Below, one piece after another: positions 14,401-20,966 of a stretch of DNA of 64,000 nt. The DNA is from Heliocidaris tuberculata (lineage: Eukaryota > Echinodermata > Echinoidea > Camarodonta > Echinometridae): positions 5,453,715 through 5,517,714 of the forward strand of contig CM046838.1 of NCBI GenBank assembly GCA_025618425.1, in the 5' to 3' direction. Made by a program: the position numbers and the translations under genes. Numbering within the stretch: the stretch's first letter is position 1; every line of letters begins with the position of its first letter. The notes below the pieces were generated by a model. That model ran no database searches and was not told the DNA's origin. It was given only the letters and a program-made list of their open reading frames with translations.

Positions 14401-16657
14401 ATCGCATGGTCTCACATTCACTCGCACGACCATGCAATAGATCGTGCGACTATTGTGATTGGCGTCAAGCCACTCGCAATCACTCGTGCAACAGTCGCAT
14501 GTGAACGCAAGACCACTCGCACGAGCATATGCGAGCAAATGCGACTTACTCGTGCAACGGTCTCTTCTAGTCGCTTTTGTTTTACGACCGCTGTTGCATT
14601 TGTGAATGCCTTTCTGCGACCTGATGAGATCGATGGCGATTGAAGCCTGTTGCAGCCTGTCGTGCGACCAAATGGTCGCAAACGGTCGCAGACCAATTGT
14701 GAAAGGGGCTTTATACGCACGAATGATACCCCGAGCCCCCCTGAAAAACAGAAAGGGGAGAGATAGCTAGGATAATAAGACGAAATACAGAGAGCGGGTC
14801 AGAGAGAAGGAGGAAGGTAGACAGGGGGTAGTGAGAAAGGTGAAGATCGGGGAAGGGGCACATCACACAAATAACGGAATTGTATAAGGAAGAAATGGAA
14901 AATATGTTTTTTACTTTATCATTTTTAAAACAAGTTTTGCAGTATTTTGTTTTATGTTTTTCTTTGATTTTATAGGGAAATTATGATAAACTTGTGACTT
15001 TTAGATAGAAAAGAGGCTGGTACTAGGGAGTAAAATGTAGGGAATGATGCAATATTTTTGATATTTTCCTCTTTGAAACAGCCGCCGCTTTATGAGAATG
15101 GAAATTTCATGCCTATCACACAGTTGTCCGATGAAGGTAAAATGATAATAACTAAAATCCTTTCTTATTACTGAACTGTGTTTCACTGATTTACTTCAGT
15201 TTATTCGAATCGAATTGGATCAACCTTATCATCGAAATCGATGCAGGCCTGAGTTTGTTATCATAAAGCTATCGGCATATTTAAATAATTTGTTTGTTGA
15301 AGTTGTACTTAAATGAGAACATTGTAATGAGAACAATAATATGATGTTGGATGCAACAGAATTCATGGGTCATTGTTATGATGTAATTCAGCCAAGGATA
15401 AAATAGATGCATTGAAATTTACTAGTTTGAATATGAGGGATTTGAATAACTCTCCAAGAGAGAAAAAATTCCTACATTGCTTTAAAGTGCTATACCTTTT
15501 TCAAACTGTTTTGGTTGAAATGGAATTATTTTATAAACTACTTTTTCATTGAGGTTAAACATCATATTTTGTTACCAGTATTGAGTATTTCTTTTACCTG
15601 CAGACATTCAGGTTTATGTGATTATAGACTTTATTTATTTTTAAAACCTATAATAATTCTTGAAGAACAGAATCCAATCCAGTTTAATCCAATTAAATCT
15701 TACTATCTTTTAACTTCCTCGTTTCAGTAATGCCGTCAACATCAGCATCCCCTGGTACTAGTACTGAGGCTTCCTCCTCTTCTGTGGACATCATACCCAT
15801 AGCTGCTGGGACTGGGGCCGGGGTTCTAGCTGTATTAATATGTGCTATCATCGTCGTGGTGTGTTATAGACGCAAATGTAAAGAGTAAGTTTTATGTGTT
15901 GATCATGGCTTCGAAGCTGGAAGCGTGTTGATCCTTTGTACAGGAATATGATTTAACGATTTTTGGGTTCTCAACAAATATAATAGGCGAAATAGTGTCT
16001 GAGCTTTTCTCCATTTCACAGACGTTTACTCCTTTCTTGAGATATAAATCTTTTCAGATCTCTACTGAAAATATTGATACGATATTATGATAATGCATTC
16101 AATACCTTATCAACCTATATCTATATCTATCTATATCCCTGACAGGCGTTCTCCTTTGGACGTAGACCGTATAGATTACAATGACAAAGACGGCGAGGAA
16201 TACGTCAACTCTGCATTCATTCCAAATTCATATGAAGGTAAGACCTTGTTGATCGTGATAACAAATCTGTATTTGAGTTCTTGTTGATTCAAGGGCATTA
16301 ATCCCGATTTCGTTATATTATGTGTTTTAATTTGGGGGGATAATTTTCAGAAGACAATAGCCATATACACTCTCAGAAATGTTGGTTAAAAATCATTAGG
16401 TTGGTTCAAATATGAACCTACCAACTGTTGGTTAAACAAAAATTGTATGTAAAACATATGGGAATTTTTGTTAACAAACAGTTGGTAGGTTCATATTTTA
16501 ACCAACCTAAAAACTTTTCTGAGAGTGTACTTTTGATGTTTCAAGCGCTGAGAATATTCCATTTTTAGAAAAGTTTAAATAGTAGATACATCATGATTCT
16601 TTTCGGTTTTTTTTTCTTATTTGCAACTACAGCAATCTAAGAAGTAAGAGTTCATCG

Positions 16658-16699
<42 letters not shown>

Positions 16700-18232
16700 G
16701 TTCGAATGTATAGATATAGAGAAAAATCAATATAATAAATTCACAAGCGACCATTAGAAGGAATAGAATACTTATCACGTGGATTAGATGACAAGGACCT
16801 GATTTTATTTTGTTTGTTCACGAAGAAATGGGTGAAAAGGCGCGGCCGAGTAGACCAAAGTCTTTAGGTGCAAGAGCAGATCCTGGTGATCATCCCTACG
16901 ATCCCGTCAGAATTACACCTCCCTTGTCGAGAAAAGACCCAACCAGACCCGCATCAGAGACAAATGTGAAACCTCCTGCTGTTACCCTGAAACCAAAGAC
17001 CAATCCACAACCATTATCAGCCTTTAAGCTACCACAGGTCAATCTGAAGCCTACACCGCAACAATCCTCAGACATGCATAAGCAGCTCATCCCTGAACGT
17101 ATGGCTTGGACCACTTCAAAACCCCCAGCTGTCACTCCGAAACCGAATGTGTCATCCAAATCCCAAACCACGCCCAAACCTGTTGCTACACCAGCACCCA
17201 AGGCTCCTGCAAAACCAGATAAACCTTCGGTAGCAGAGAAGCCACATTCAGACGGTATGGTATATGGTAATTTAACATTTTGAATAAAAAGGGTTCTAAG
17301 AGAGAGAATACAATACTGATCAAATCGTAGAATTCATTTTTACATGCATAGACAGTGGCGTAGCATTTTTATCCAGTCTCTAGTATTTCCGATGCCACCA
17401 TGACACCACTGCCCCCTCAATGGCTGGACTCACGCTACTCCATTGCGCCCTGAAAAAAATATCAAAATTAATAGCGTCTTCACAGATAGAGAAGATAATC
17501 TTTTACGGCACAGCCAGGCGCAATATTTTGTCCACATAATCACTGAATAATACACATGTAAGTTAAAAAGCTGTATGAAATTGAAATCTTGATGTCCTGC
17601 ATCGTATGACAAGCTGGTATATTATCCGCAGCATGTAATATTAATTTCTCTTAACTAGAAAATAAAAATTCTTTAATTTAGCCAATTGAAAATTCCCAAG
17701 ATATCGTTCAATACACCACCCCCTCATTTTTTGAAGAACGTGAAGAAGGAATTAATTTTCCTATATGAACAAAAAAAGAATATCGAGGACATATTTTTTA
17801 AAAGTACATTTTTTATGTTGCAAATCATTTACGCAATATTTGCCCAGAATCATATACATTCCTAAATAGTTGTGCAGACAATAAAATTGGTGATGAAGTA
17901 AGAGTCTTATCAAAATGATTATTATGGTATCATTTTTCTTCATTTTCATTGTTATTTCCCGGTCTATTCTTGGAAACAAAGATCAGAGGAAAGATAATGC
18001 TAAGCCAGTTTCGAACCTAAAAACTGTCCGTAGAAATGAAGATGGCCAGATCTATGAGAACGCAGAAGTCGAGCAACAGGCGCCGCCGAGCAGAGGACAG
18101 TCGTGGGGAGCAGGGGTAGGTCCCGATGACCGGGTCTACGATCCAGTCAGAATCTCACCTGTTCAGACAAGAAAAGAGCCAACAAAACCTCCAGCTGTAA
18201 CTCCGAAACCAAGGGTCACATCGCGACCATAA
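1526..18232 (+). CDS. EGF-Ig-FN3 single-pass receptor, 3' part of gene (17 exons)
   Basis: Gene-level entry. Exons: 1526-1645, 3133-3267, 5760-6092, 7099-7401, 7843-8130, 8800-8946, 9505-9660, 10586-10689, 11155-11356, 12027-12132, 12730-12864, 13522-13678, 15082-15136, 15728-15884, 16146-16237, 16826-17254, 17982-18232. Every intron is GT-AG and all phases agree, giving 1055 codons plus stop. Domain order is two EGF-like, two Ig, about four FN3, a transmembrane helix, and a proline-rich cytoplasmic tail with tyrosine motifs. The membrane-proximal FN3 exons resemble those of receptor tyrosine phosphatases, but no phosphatase or kinase domain follows. Most extracellular module boundaries are phase 1, as is usual for shuffled domains. 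The likely role is a cell-surface adhesion or signalling receptor that acts through adaptors; this is inference. The 5' end, including the signal peptide, lies outside the window, so I cannot name the family member. Confidence 0.85.
1874..2876. mobile_element. TA-flanked inverted-repeat element, about 1.0 kb (Tc1/mariner-type, non-autonomous)
   Basis: The two ends are long imperfect inverted repeats. The left starts CAGTGCGTCC, followed by AAAGTTAACAGTTGG; the right ends CCAACTGTTAACTTT and then GCCGCACTG. Each end is flanked by TA, a candidate target duplication. The interior also folds back, with segments around 1970-2080 and 2600-2800 in opposite orientation. No transposase is seen. It lies in the intron between the two EGF exons. 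Confidence 0.7.
3133..3267 (+). CDS. Receptor exon: EGF-like domain 2
   Basis: A phase 1-1 exon, acceptor TTTTTTTCAG and donor GTAAGG. It begins CPQGKYGVDC and ends CLCIPAFYGAVCDK, an EGF/laminin-EGF pattern like that of the MEGF and Tie families. It has eight cysteines in about 45 residues. Confidence 0.85.
3268..3930. other. Intron sequence, nothing further recognised
   Basis: AT-rich intron between the second EGF exon and the fold-back element. No coding signal or repeat with clear ends was found. Confidence 0.6.
3931..5519. repeat. Large fold-back (inverted repeat) element, about 1.6 kb
   Basis: The left arm begins near 3931 with CCCCAAAGTCGGGTTGAT and the right arm ends near 5519 with its complement, ATCGACCCGACTTTGGGG. 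The arms pair over several hundred bases. The fold centre lies at 4913-4950, between GGTATCTGTG and CACAGATACC. Each arm carries units such as TTTGTCAGAAGGAAGA and its complement. There are internal poly(C)/poly(T) runs and no coding capacity. It sits in the intron before the first Ig exon. Confidence 0.75.
5760..6092 (+). CDS. Receptor exon: Ig-like domain 1
   Basis: A phase 1-1 exon encoding a complete Ig domain. The first cysteine is in FTLTCWV, the core tryptophan in NWYK, and the second cysteine in DSGEYYC. Acceptor TTTACAG, donor GTGAGC. Confidence 0.9.
6093..7098. other. Intron between Ig exons
   Basis: Contains a GTTT/poly(T)/poly(G) simple-sequence tract at about 6470-6530 and otherwise AT-rich sequence. 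No exon supported. Confidence 0.6.
7099..7401 (+). CDS. Receptor exon: Ig-like domain 2
   Basis: A phase 1-1 exon. It shows the Ig signature: cysteine in GLSCVF, tryptophan in ISWERNG, and the DDHGSYRC F-strand motif. Acceptor GTTTCAG, donor GTAAGT. Confidence 0.9.
7843..8130 (+). CDS. Receptor exon: FN3-like domain 1
   Basis: A phase 1-1 exon of 288 nt. It has the FN3 pattern of strand B LTIAWDI and strand F YTIYRINVVCRNSAGDS. It follows the Ig domains directly and is the first of the FN3 series. Confidence 0.8.
8131..8799. other. Intron holding a 7SL/Alu-like SINE
   Basis: See the SINE at 8476-8616. The rest is AT-rich, ending in a TTG-repeat just before the next acceptor. Confidence 0.6.
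8476..8616 (+). mobile_element. 7SL RNA-like (Alu-like) SINE
   Basis: The 5' part contains GGCGTGCGCCTGTAATCC followed by AGCTA, nearly identical to the 5' Alu domain of vertebrate 7SL RNA and Alu, where the pol III A box lies. A B-box-like GGTTCGAGAC follows at about 8545-8554. The 3' part has GACGTTAAAGGTCGGTCCCC, and a related piece occurs in reverse orientation at 31838-31872. No protein is encoded. That it derives from 7SL RNA is inference from these matches. Confidence 0.65.
8800..8946 (+). CDS. Receptor exon: FN3 domain 2, first half
   Basis: A phase 1-1 exon with PSKVRGFETESV then VYINWDAPSTPNGPIDGY, the usual A-C strand region of an FN3 domain (W followed by P-x-x-x-NGxI). Donor GTGAGT. 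Confidence 0.9.
9505..9660 (+). CDS. Receptor exon: FN3 domain 2, second half
   Basis: A phase 1-1 exon with VTGLSPNTTYTIDVRAFN, the canonical L-x-P-x-T-x-Y E-F region that completes FN3 domain 2. Donor GTAAGC. Confidence 0.9.
9661..10585. other. Intron, no repeat with clear ends
   Basis: About 0.9 kb of AT-rich intron with no recognised element. Confidence 0.6.
10586..10689 (+). CDS. Receptor exon: FN3 domain 3, first half
   Basis: Begins in phase 1 and ends in phase 0. It encodes APDIPQNPMTI and CRVTWQPPRSPNGMI, a typical FN3 start. Donor GTGAGT follows the codons for Y-T. Confidence 0.85.
11155..11356 (+). CDS. Receptor exon: FN3 domain 3, second half
   Basis: Starts in phase 0 and ends in phase 1. 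It encodes LYVQITTHND, then FRFSVSATTSAGEGS, the F-G strand of an FN3 domain. The donor GTGGTA is weaker than the others but keeps the frame. Confidence 0.8.
11357..12026. repeat. CT-rich microsatellite and intron
   Basis: A poly(C) run at about 11371, then (TC)n and C/T-rich imperfect repeats to about 11650, and a (TTG)n tract near 11832-11860. Long open frames across this tract on both strands reflect the biased composition. Confidence 0.8.
12027..12132 (+). CDS. Receptor exon: membrane-proximal FN3 domain, part 1
   Basis: Phase 1 to phase 2. It encodes VPDKPPMPLAP and VLPGYINNNGPI. The pattern of Pro, Asn-Gly-Pro-Ile followed in the next exon by an I-I-V-V strand is like the membrane-proximal FN3 of receptor tyrosine phosphatases. 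Confidence 0.8.
12427..12492. repeat. Duplicated 29-bp perfect palindrome
   Basis: The hairpin CATAGAGATCCTA-TAA-TAGGATCTCTATG occurs at 12427-12455 and again at 12464-12492 with a period of 37 bp. Each copy has a 13-bp perfect stem and a 3-nt loop. Confidence 0.9.
12730..12864 (+). CDS. Receptor exon: membrane-proximal FN3 domain, part 2
   Basis: Phase 2 to phase 2. It encodes SCFEIIVVQVSDHQ and ends FYRAFVFSE. The C-F-x-I-I-V-V strand resembles the receptor tyrosine phosphatase membrane-proximal region. Donor GTAAGT. Confidence 0.8.
12865..13521. other. Intron with a 25-C polypyrimidine tract
   Basis: C/T-rich intron. An uninterrupted run of 25 C lies at 13480-13504, only 17 bases before the next exon. 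Confidence 0.8.
13522..13678 (+). CDS. Receptor exon: membrane-proximal FN3 domain, part 3
   Basis: Phase 2 to phase 0. It encodes LPSVITVGGSARQN and GPLTSGGRYTCFIRVYS, the last strands of the FN3-like unit (G-P-L-x-x-G-x-x-Y-x-x-F-x-R). Donor GTAATG. Confidence 0.8.
13701..14710. mobile_element. Non-autonomous PIF/Harbinger-type element, 1010 bp
   Basis: Terminal inverted repeats start AGCCCCTTTCACAATTGG and continue TCTGCGAC; the right end is the exact complement over at least 26 bp. Each side is flanked by TTA, the 3-bp target duplication typical of PIF/Harbinger. The interior is full of short degenerate repeats such as GTGCGAC and TTGCACGACC on both strands. No transposase is present. 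It begins 22 bases after the donor of the preceding exon. Confidence 0.85.
14711..15081. other. Intron sequence
   Basis: Purine-rich AGAGA stretch near 14750-14870, then AT-rich sequence. No feature recognised. Confidence 0.5.
15082..15136 (+). CDS. Receptor exon: juxtamembrane linker (small exon)
   Basis: A 55-nt exon, phase 0 to phase 1, encoding PPLYENGNFMPITQLSDE. It joins the last FN3 strand to the transmembrane exon in frame. Acceptor GAAACAG, donor GTAAAA. Confidence 0.75.
15728..15884 (+). CDS. Receptor exon: Ser/Thr-rich stalk and transmembrane helix
   Basis: Phase 1 to phase 2. A Ser/Thr-rich stalk is followed by a hydrophobic run GVLAVLICAIIVVVC and the basic stop-transfer YRRKCKE. 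This fixes a type I topology with the modules above outside the cell. Donor GTAAGT. Confidence 0.9.
16146..16237 (+). CDS. Receptor exon: cytoplasmic juxtamembrane, YVNS motif
   Basis: Phase 2 to phase 1. It encodes RSPLDVDRIDYNDKDG and EEYVNSAFIPNSYE. The acidic-Y-V-N sequence fits the Y-x-N consensus bound by Grb2-type SH2 domains. Confidence 0.8.
16368..16527. mobile_element. 160-bp TA-flanked MITE
   Basis: Ends CACTCTCAGAAA and its complement TTTCTGAGAGTG, each flanked by TA. The interior is also palindromic: GTTGGTTAAA and AGGTTCATAT recur inverted. It lies in the intron between two cytoplasmic exons. Confidence 0.8.
16661..16699. repeat. (TAA)n microsatellite
   Basis: Uninterrupted ATA/TAA trinucleotide repeat of about 13 units. 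Confidence 0.9.
16826..17254 (+). CDS. Receptor exon: proline-rich tail, module copy 1
   Basis: A phase 1-1 exon of 429 nt encoding RPSRPKSLGARADPGD, then HPYDPVRITPPLSRKDP, then proline/lysine-rich sequence with two copies of KPPAVT-x-KP (candidate SH3 ligands). The YDPVRI segment recurs in the next exon. If the donor at 17255 is not used, the frame continues GMVYGNLTF to a stop at 17281-17283, another Y-x-N motif. The acceptor (CACGAAG) has a weak pyrimidine tract, so the exact start is less certain. Confidence 0.75.
17255..17981. other. Last intron of receptor (or alternative 3' end)
   Basis: The reading frame stays open past the donor to TGA at 17281-17283, followed at once by AATAAAAA, so a readthrough isoform is possible. 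The rest is AT-rich with no recognised element. Confidence 0.5.
17982..18232 (+). CDS. Receptor last coding exon: tail module copy 2 and stop
   Basis: Joins at phase 1 from the previous exon. It encodes DGQIYENAEVEQQ, then SRGQSWGAGVGPDD, then VYDPVRISPVQTRKEP and KPPAVTPKPR, ending at TAA 18230-18232. YENA is a second Y-x-N motif. The PSR...YDPVRIxP...RKxPT...KPPAVT sequence repeats that of the preceding exon. Confidence 0.8.
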
Positions 18233-18252
18233 TCAATCTTGATAATCGGTCT

Positions 18253-18396
18253 CCTGGGGAGCGTTTCATGAAAGGAAGTTGTCGGATATTTTATCCGACA
18301 ACTGTTATAAGCTACTGAAATCCTTGTATCTGATTGGCTGAGAGCAAATTTGTCGGATAAAATATCTGACAAGTCCTTTCATGAAACGCCCCCAGG
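18253..18396. mobile_element. MITE copy 1, in receptor 3' UTR
   Basis: Inverted ends CCTGGGGAGCGTTTCATG and CATGAAACGCCCCCAGG, with a second palindrome TGTCGGATA...TATCCGACA and the core GATTGGCTGAGAGCAAAT. The same core with related ends occurs at 33656-33802 and 43631-43782. It begins 20 bp after the stop codon, so it is probably transcribed in the 3' UTR. Confidence 0.8.
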
Positions 18397-18804
18397 TCTG
18401 TCAGAAGCCACCGGCTATTCACCTCCTGAGACAATTTTGCAACCATCATCATCAATCTTCAGCTACAAAAGTCTTCTCCAAAGTCCAATAACACACCGCG
18501 TATCCATGACGTTTTTAATGGGAGAGATTGAGTGTCCGTCAAGAAGAACATGATAACACGATCCCAAAGACTATTGAGAAATTAACTCGAGGGCAATTTC
18601 AATACCCTATTGCCTTAAAAATCATGTTCGGATTACGTAATACATCATTGTAATGTTCGCACATTTCATTAGGTACTGTCCAAGGCTAATGAAATTGCCT
18701 TAGGCTGATTTTTCGAAAGCCTTTGCGATCGTGTTACATGCTTGTTATGATGCTCAAGATTTTACATGATCTTTGAAACATGAGCGTATGAAACCCGCCA
18801 TTTG

Positions 18805-18810
18805 AATAAA
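18805..18810 (+). promoter_or_regulatory. Candidate poly(A) signal of the receptor gene
   Basis: AATAAA about 570 bp after the stop codon, followed by T-rich sequence. It lies about 45 bp before the 5.6-kb transposon, which would place the transposon just outside the transcript. Confidence 0.5.
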
Positions 18811-18904
18811 ACCTACTGTGTATTTTCTTCTTTTCTATGGAATCTCAGTCTTTCATACGAAGCCCCGTTAGGGCCAAATTGACAACGTAAAAAAAAAAAA
18901 AAAA

Positions 18905-19182
18905 TTACGTACGTACGTAATAATACTACGTACGTACGTAATATACTACGTACGTACGTAATAATTACTACGTACGTACGTAAAATTACTACGTACGTAC
19001 GTAATAATTACTACGTACGTACGTAATAATTACTACGTACGTACGTAATAATACTACGTACGTACGTAGTATTTATTACGTACGTACGTAGTATTTATTA
19101 CGTACGTACGTAGTATTTATTACGTACGTACGTAGTATTTATTACGTACGTACGTAGTATTATTACGTACGTACGTAGTATT
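18905..19182. repeat. Left subterminal array of palindrome TACGTACGTACGTA
   Basis: Thirteen copies of the self-complementary 14-mer, spaced 20-22 bp apart by A/T spacers. The spacers change orientation near 19065 (AATAATTAC to GTATTTATT), so the array is itself an inverted repeat. Such subterminal arrays are often transposase-binding sites; that role here is inference. Confidence 0.9.
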
Positions 19183-19193
19183 GATGACGATCA

Positions 19194-19464
19194 ATGGCGG
19201 CGGCAGAGAGGGACAGACTCGTGCGTTTACATTTTGAAATTGGATTTACTCAGAGGGAAATACTGTATTATTTAATTTCCAAGCATAGAATAGTAATAAG
19301 CAACAGAACCCTAAAGTGCGTCTTAAAAAGCCTTGCATTATTTCGAAGAAAACCTTCAAATATCCTTGACGTTACACTCTACATATTGAACATCCTATCA
19401 AATACATCTGGGAAATTGCACGGATATCGTTGGATGCACGCGAAATGTTTGATGTATCTAGAGA
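19194..19464 (+). pseudogene. Transposase 5' fragment (integrase-like), interrupted
   Basis: ATG at 19194 directly follows the palindrome array. It encodes ERDRLVRLHFEIGFTQRE, a helix-turn-helix-like N-terminus, then LSNTSGKLHGYRWMH. This resembles the N-terminal region of the integrase-core proteins widespread in fish and invertebrate genomes. Homology stops exactly where a hAT-like element is inserted (19465-20958). After it, the frame meets a stop within a few codons, and I cannot find the catalytic DDE region. I therefore treat it as a broken gene. Confidence 0.6.
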
Positions 19465-20958
19465 CAGGGGCGTCGATCCGTTTTTCGGATGCCGGGGGGG
19501 GGGGCAAGACAGTCTATCGTAACGATGATCATTTCCGCACTCAATTCAATCATCAACAGGGGCGGCGGTGCGTCTTTCAAAGTGGGGGGGGGGGCACGAA
19601 CAAAAAGGGGCACCTACAAAGGGTGGAAACAAGGCGGAAAATACCACTTCGATACATTAGTATACCGGTACATTCTGATCAATACACAACCGAGGATCAT
19701 TTTCGACACGCTATTGTTTCTATCTTAACATGGTTCTAGATAAAACTACTTTGCAGTTGAGTGTAATAGCCTGATTATTCATTTGCGAGCGAGCAAAAAA
19801 TTTAAAATTTATTTCTAACGCTGAATGCAACGGGTGTTGAATTATATACAGCGATTTTCCTAATATGATAAGAAGATAATAGCAAATGCGAGCGAGCGTA
19901 GCGAGTGAGCTTTAGAAAAAATTTAGAAAAAAATTGTCCTCGTTCCTTTTATAATTTAGGAGCACTGTTCATTCTTGTATAATTTAGGGCATTGGGCCCC
20001 TCCTACCCCCTGCTCTACTGCCTCACTATTGTGCTGATATCAGAGGAATGTATTATTATGAAGCCTCTCTGATTATTTGGAGCTATATGTATAAGGCTCC
20101 TTTGTGGACTTCATACATACCCATATACTTTTTTATATACCAGTATCTACCGATGTCGCATTTATCAGAAAACAAAAGGGGCGCTAATTTCTGAGGTTGG
20201 AAGGGGGCACTCATCTGAAGGTAAAAAGGACACTTATTAGAAAGAAAGGGGGGCACTATACGAAGAAAAAGGGACTTATATCAGCTATGAAAAGGGGCAC
20301 TTTTGGGGTACTTGAAAAAGTGAGGTGGGCACTGTGCCTCTGCCCACCCCCCCCCCCCTTCCCCGGAGCGCTACCTCTGATCATCATAGCATTGATAAAG
20401 ATATGATGGTAATTTGAACTTAAGTAAAGTATGCATATATCATGAACAGAAAATGGAATTAAAGATCACATGGAAAACGACAAAATGATGGGAAAATATA
20501 TTTTACATAACAGCAAATTGAGTAGAGAATATATAACACAAAATAATGGAAAAAAGTAAACACTAATAAAGTATGAAAAAATAGAGACAAAACTAAATAA
20601 ATATAAAAATTTAAACTTTGAATTGAATTATGTATGTTCAGAACGTTTTTTAATGATTTTTCATGATTTTTTGGAACGCCTCTTAAAAACAGCTTCTCCA
20701 CGGTTACATGACGCAGTAAAGATTAGAGAATTTGCGCGCGGAGTGCGCGGCGAAATTGAAGTCTGATCGTGTAAAACCTTTTGTATTTCATTGTTTGGAA
20801 GGTTTCATTTCCTGAGTTTTGCATCTGTTTTTTCCTTATTTTATATTACACCTCCGGATTTATTGGGGGGGGGGGGCAAAATGATATGTTTGCCCCTCCA
20901 ATATTTTCTTTGGGGGCAATCGCCCCCCTGCCCCCCCCCCCCAAGATCGACGCCCCTG
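19465..20958. mobile_element. Nested hAT-like non-autonomous element, 1494 bp
   Basis: Ends CAGGGGCGTCGATC and its complement, 14 bp. The flanks carry an 8-bp duplication with one mismatch, TCTAGAGA at 19457-19464 and TCTAGAGG at 20959-20966. The CAGGG terminus and 8-bp duplication are hAT hallmarks. The interior holds poly(G) runs and a tandem array of GGGGCACTTAT-like units at about 20175-20350. It sits inside the transposase reading frame. Confidence 0.75.
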
Positions 20959-20966
20959 TCTAGAGG

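Noticed and set aside
13454..14720. Several open frames within the 1-kb inverted-repeat element
   Set aside because: They fall in the GCAC/CGAC repeat of a non-autonomous Harbinger element and lack any domain.
16146..18232. A tyrosine phosphatase domain after the transmembrane helix
   Set aside because: No HCSAG-type or other phosphatase motif occurs before the stop codon, and the frame ends in proline-rich sequence.
18350..18553. Open frame after the receptor stop as extra coding sequence
   Set aside because: It starts inside a MITE, is not joined to the receptor frame by a clear splice site, and lies in the presumed 3' UTR.
18905..19182. CRISPR-like array of regularly spaced palindromic repeats
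   Set aside because: The genome is eukaryotic, spacers are only 6-8 bp of A/T, and a matching array lies at the other end of a transposon with clear TIRs.
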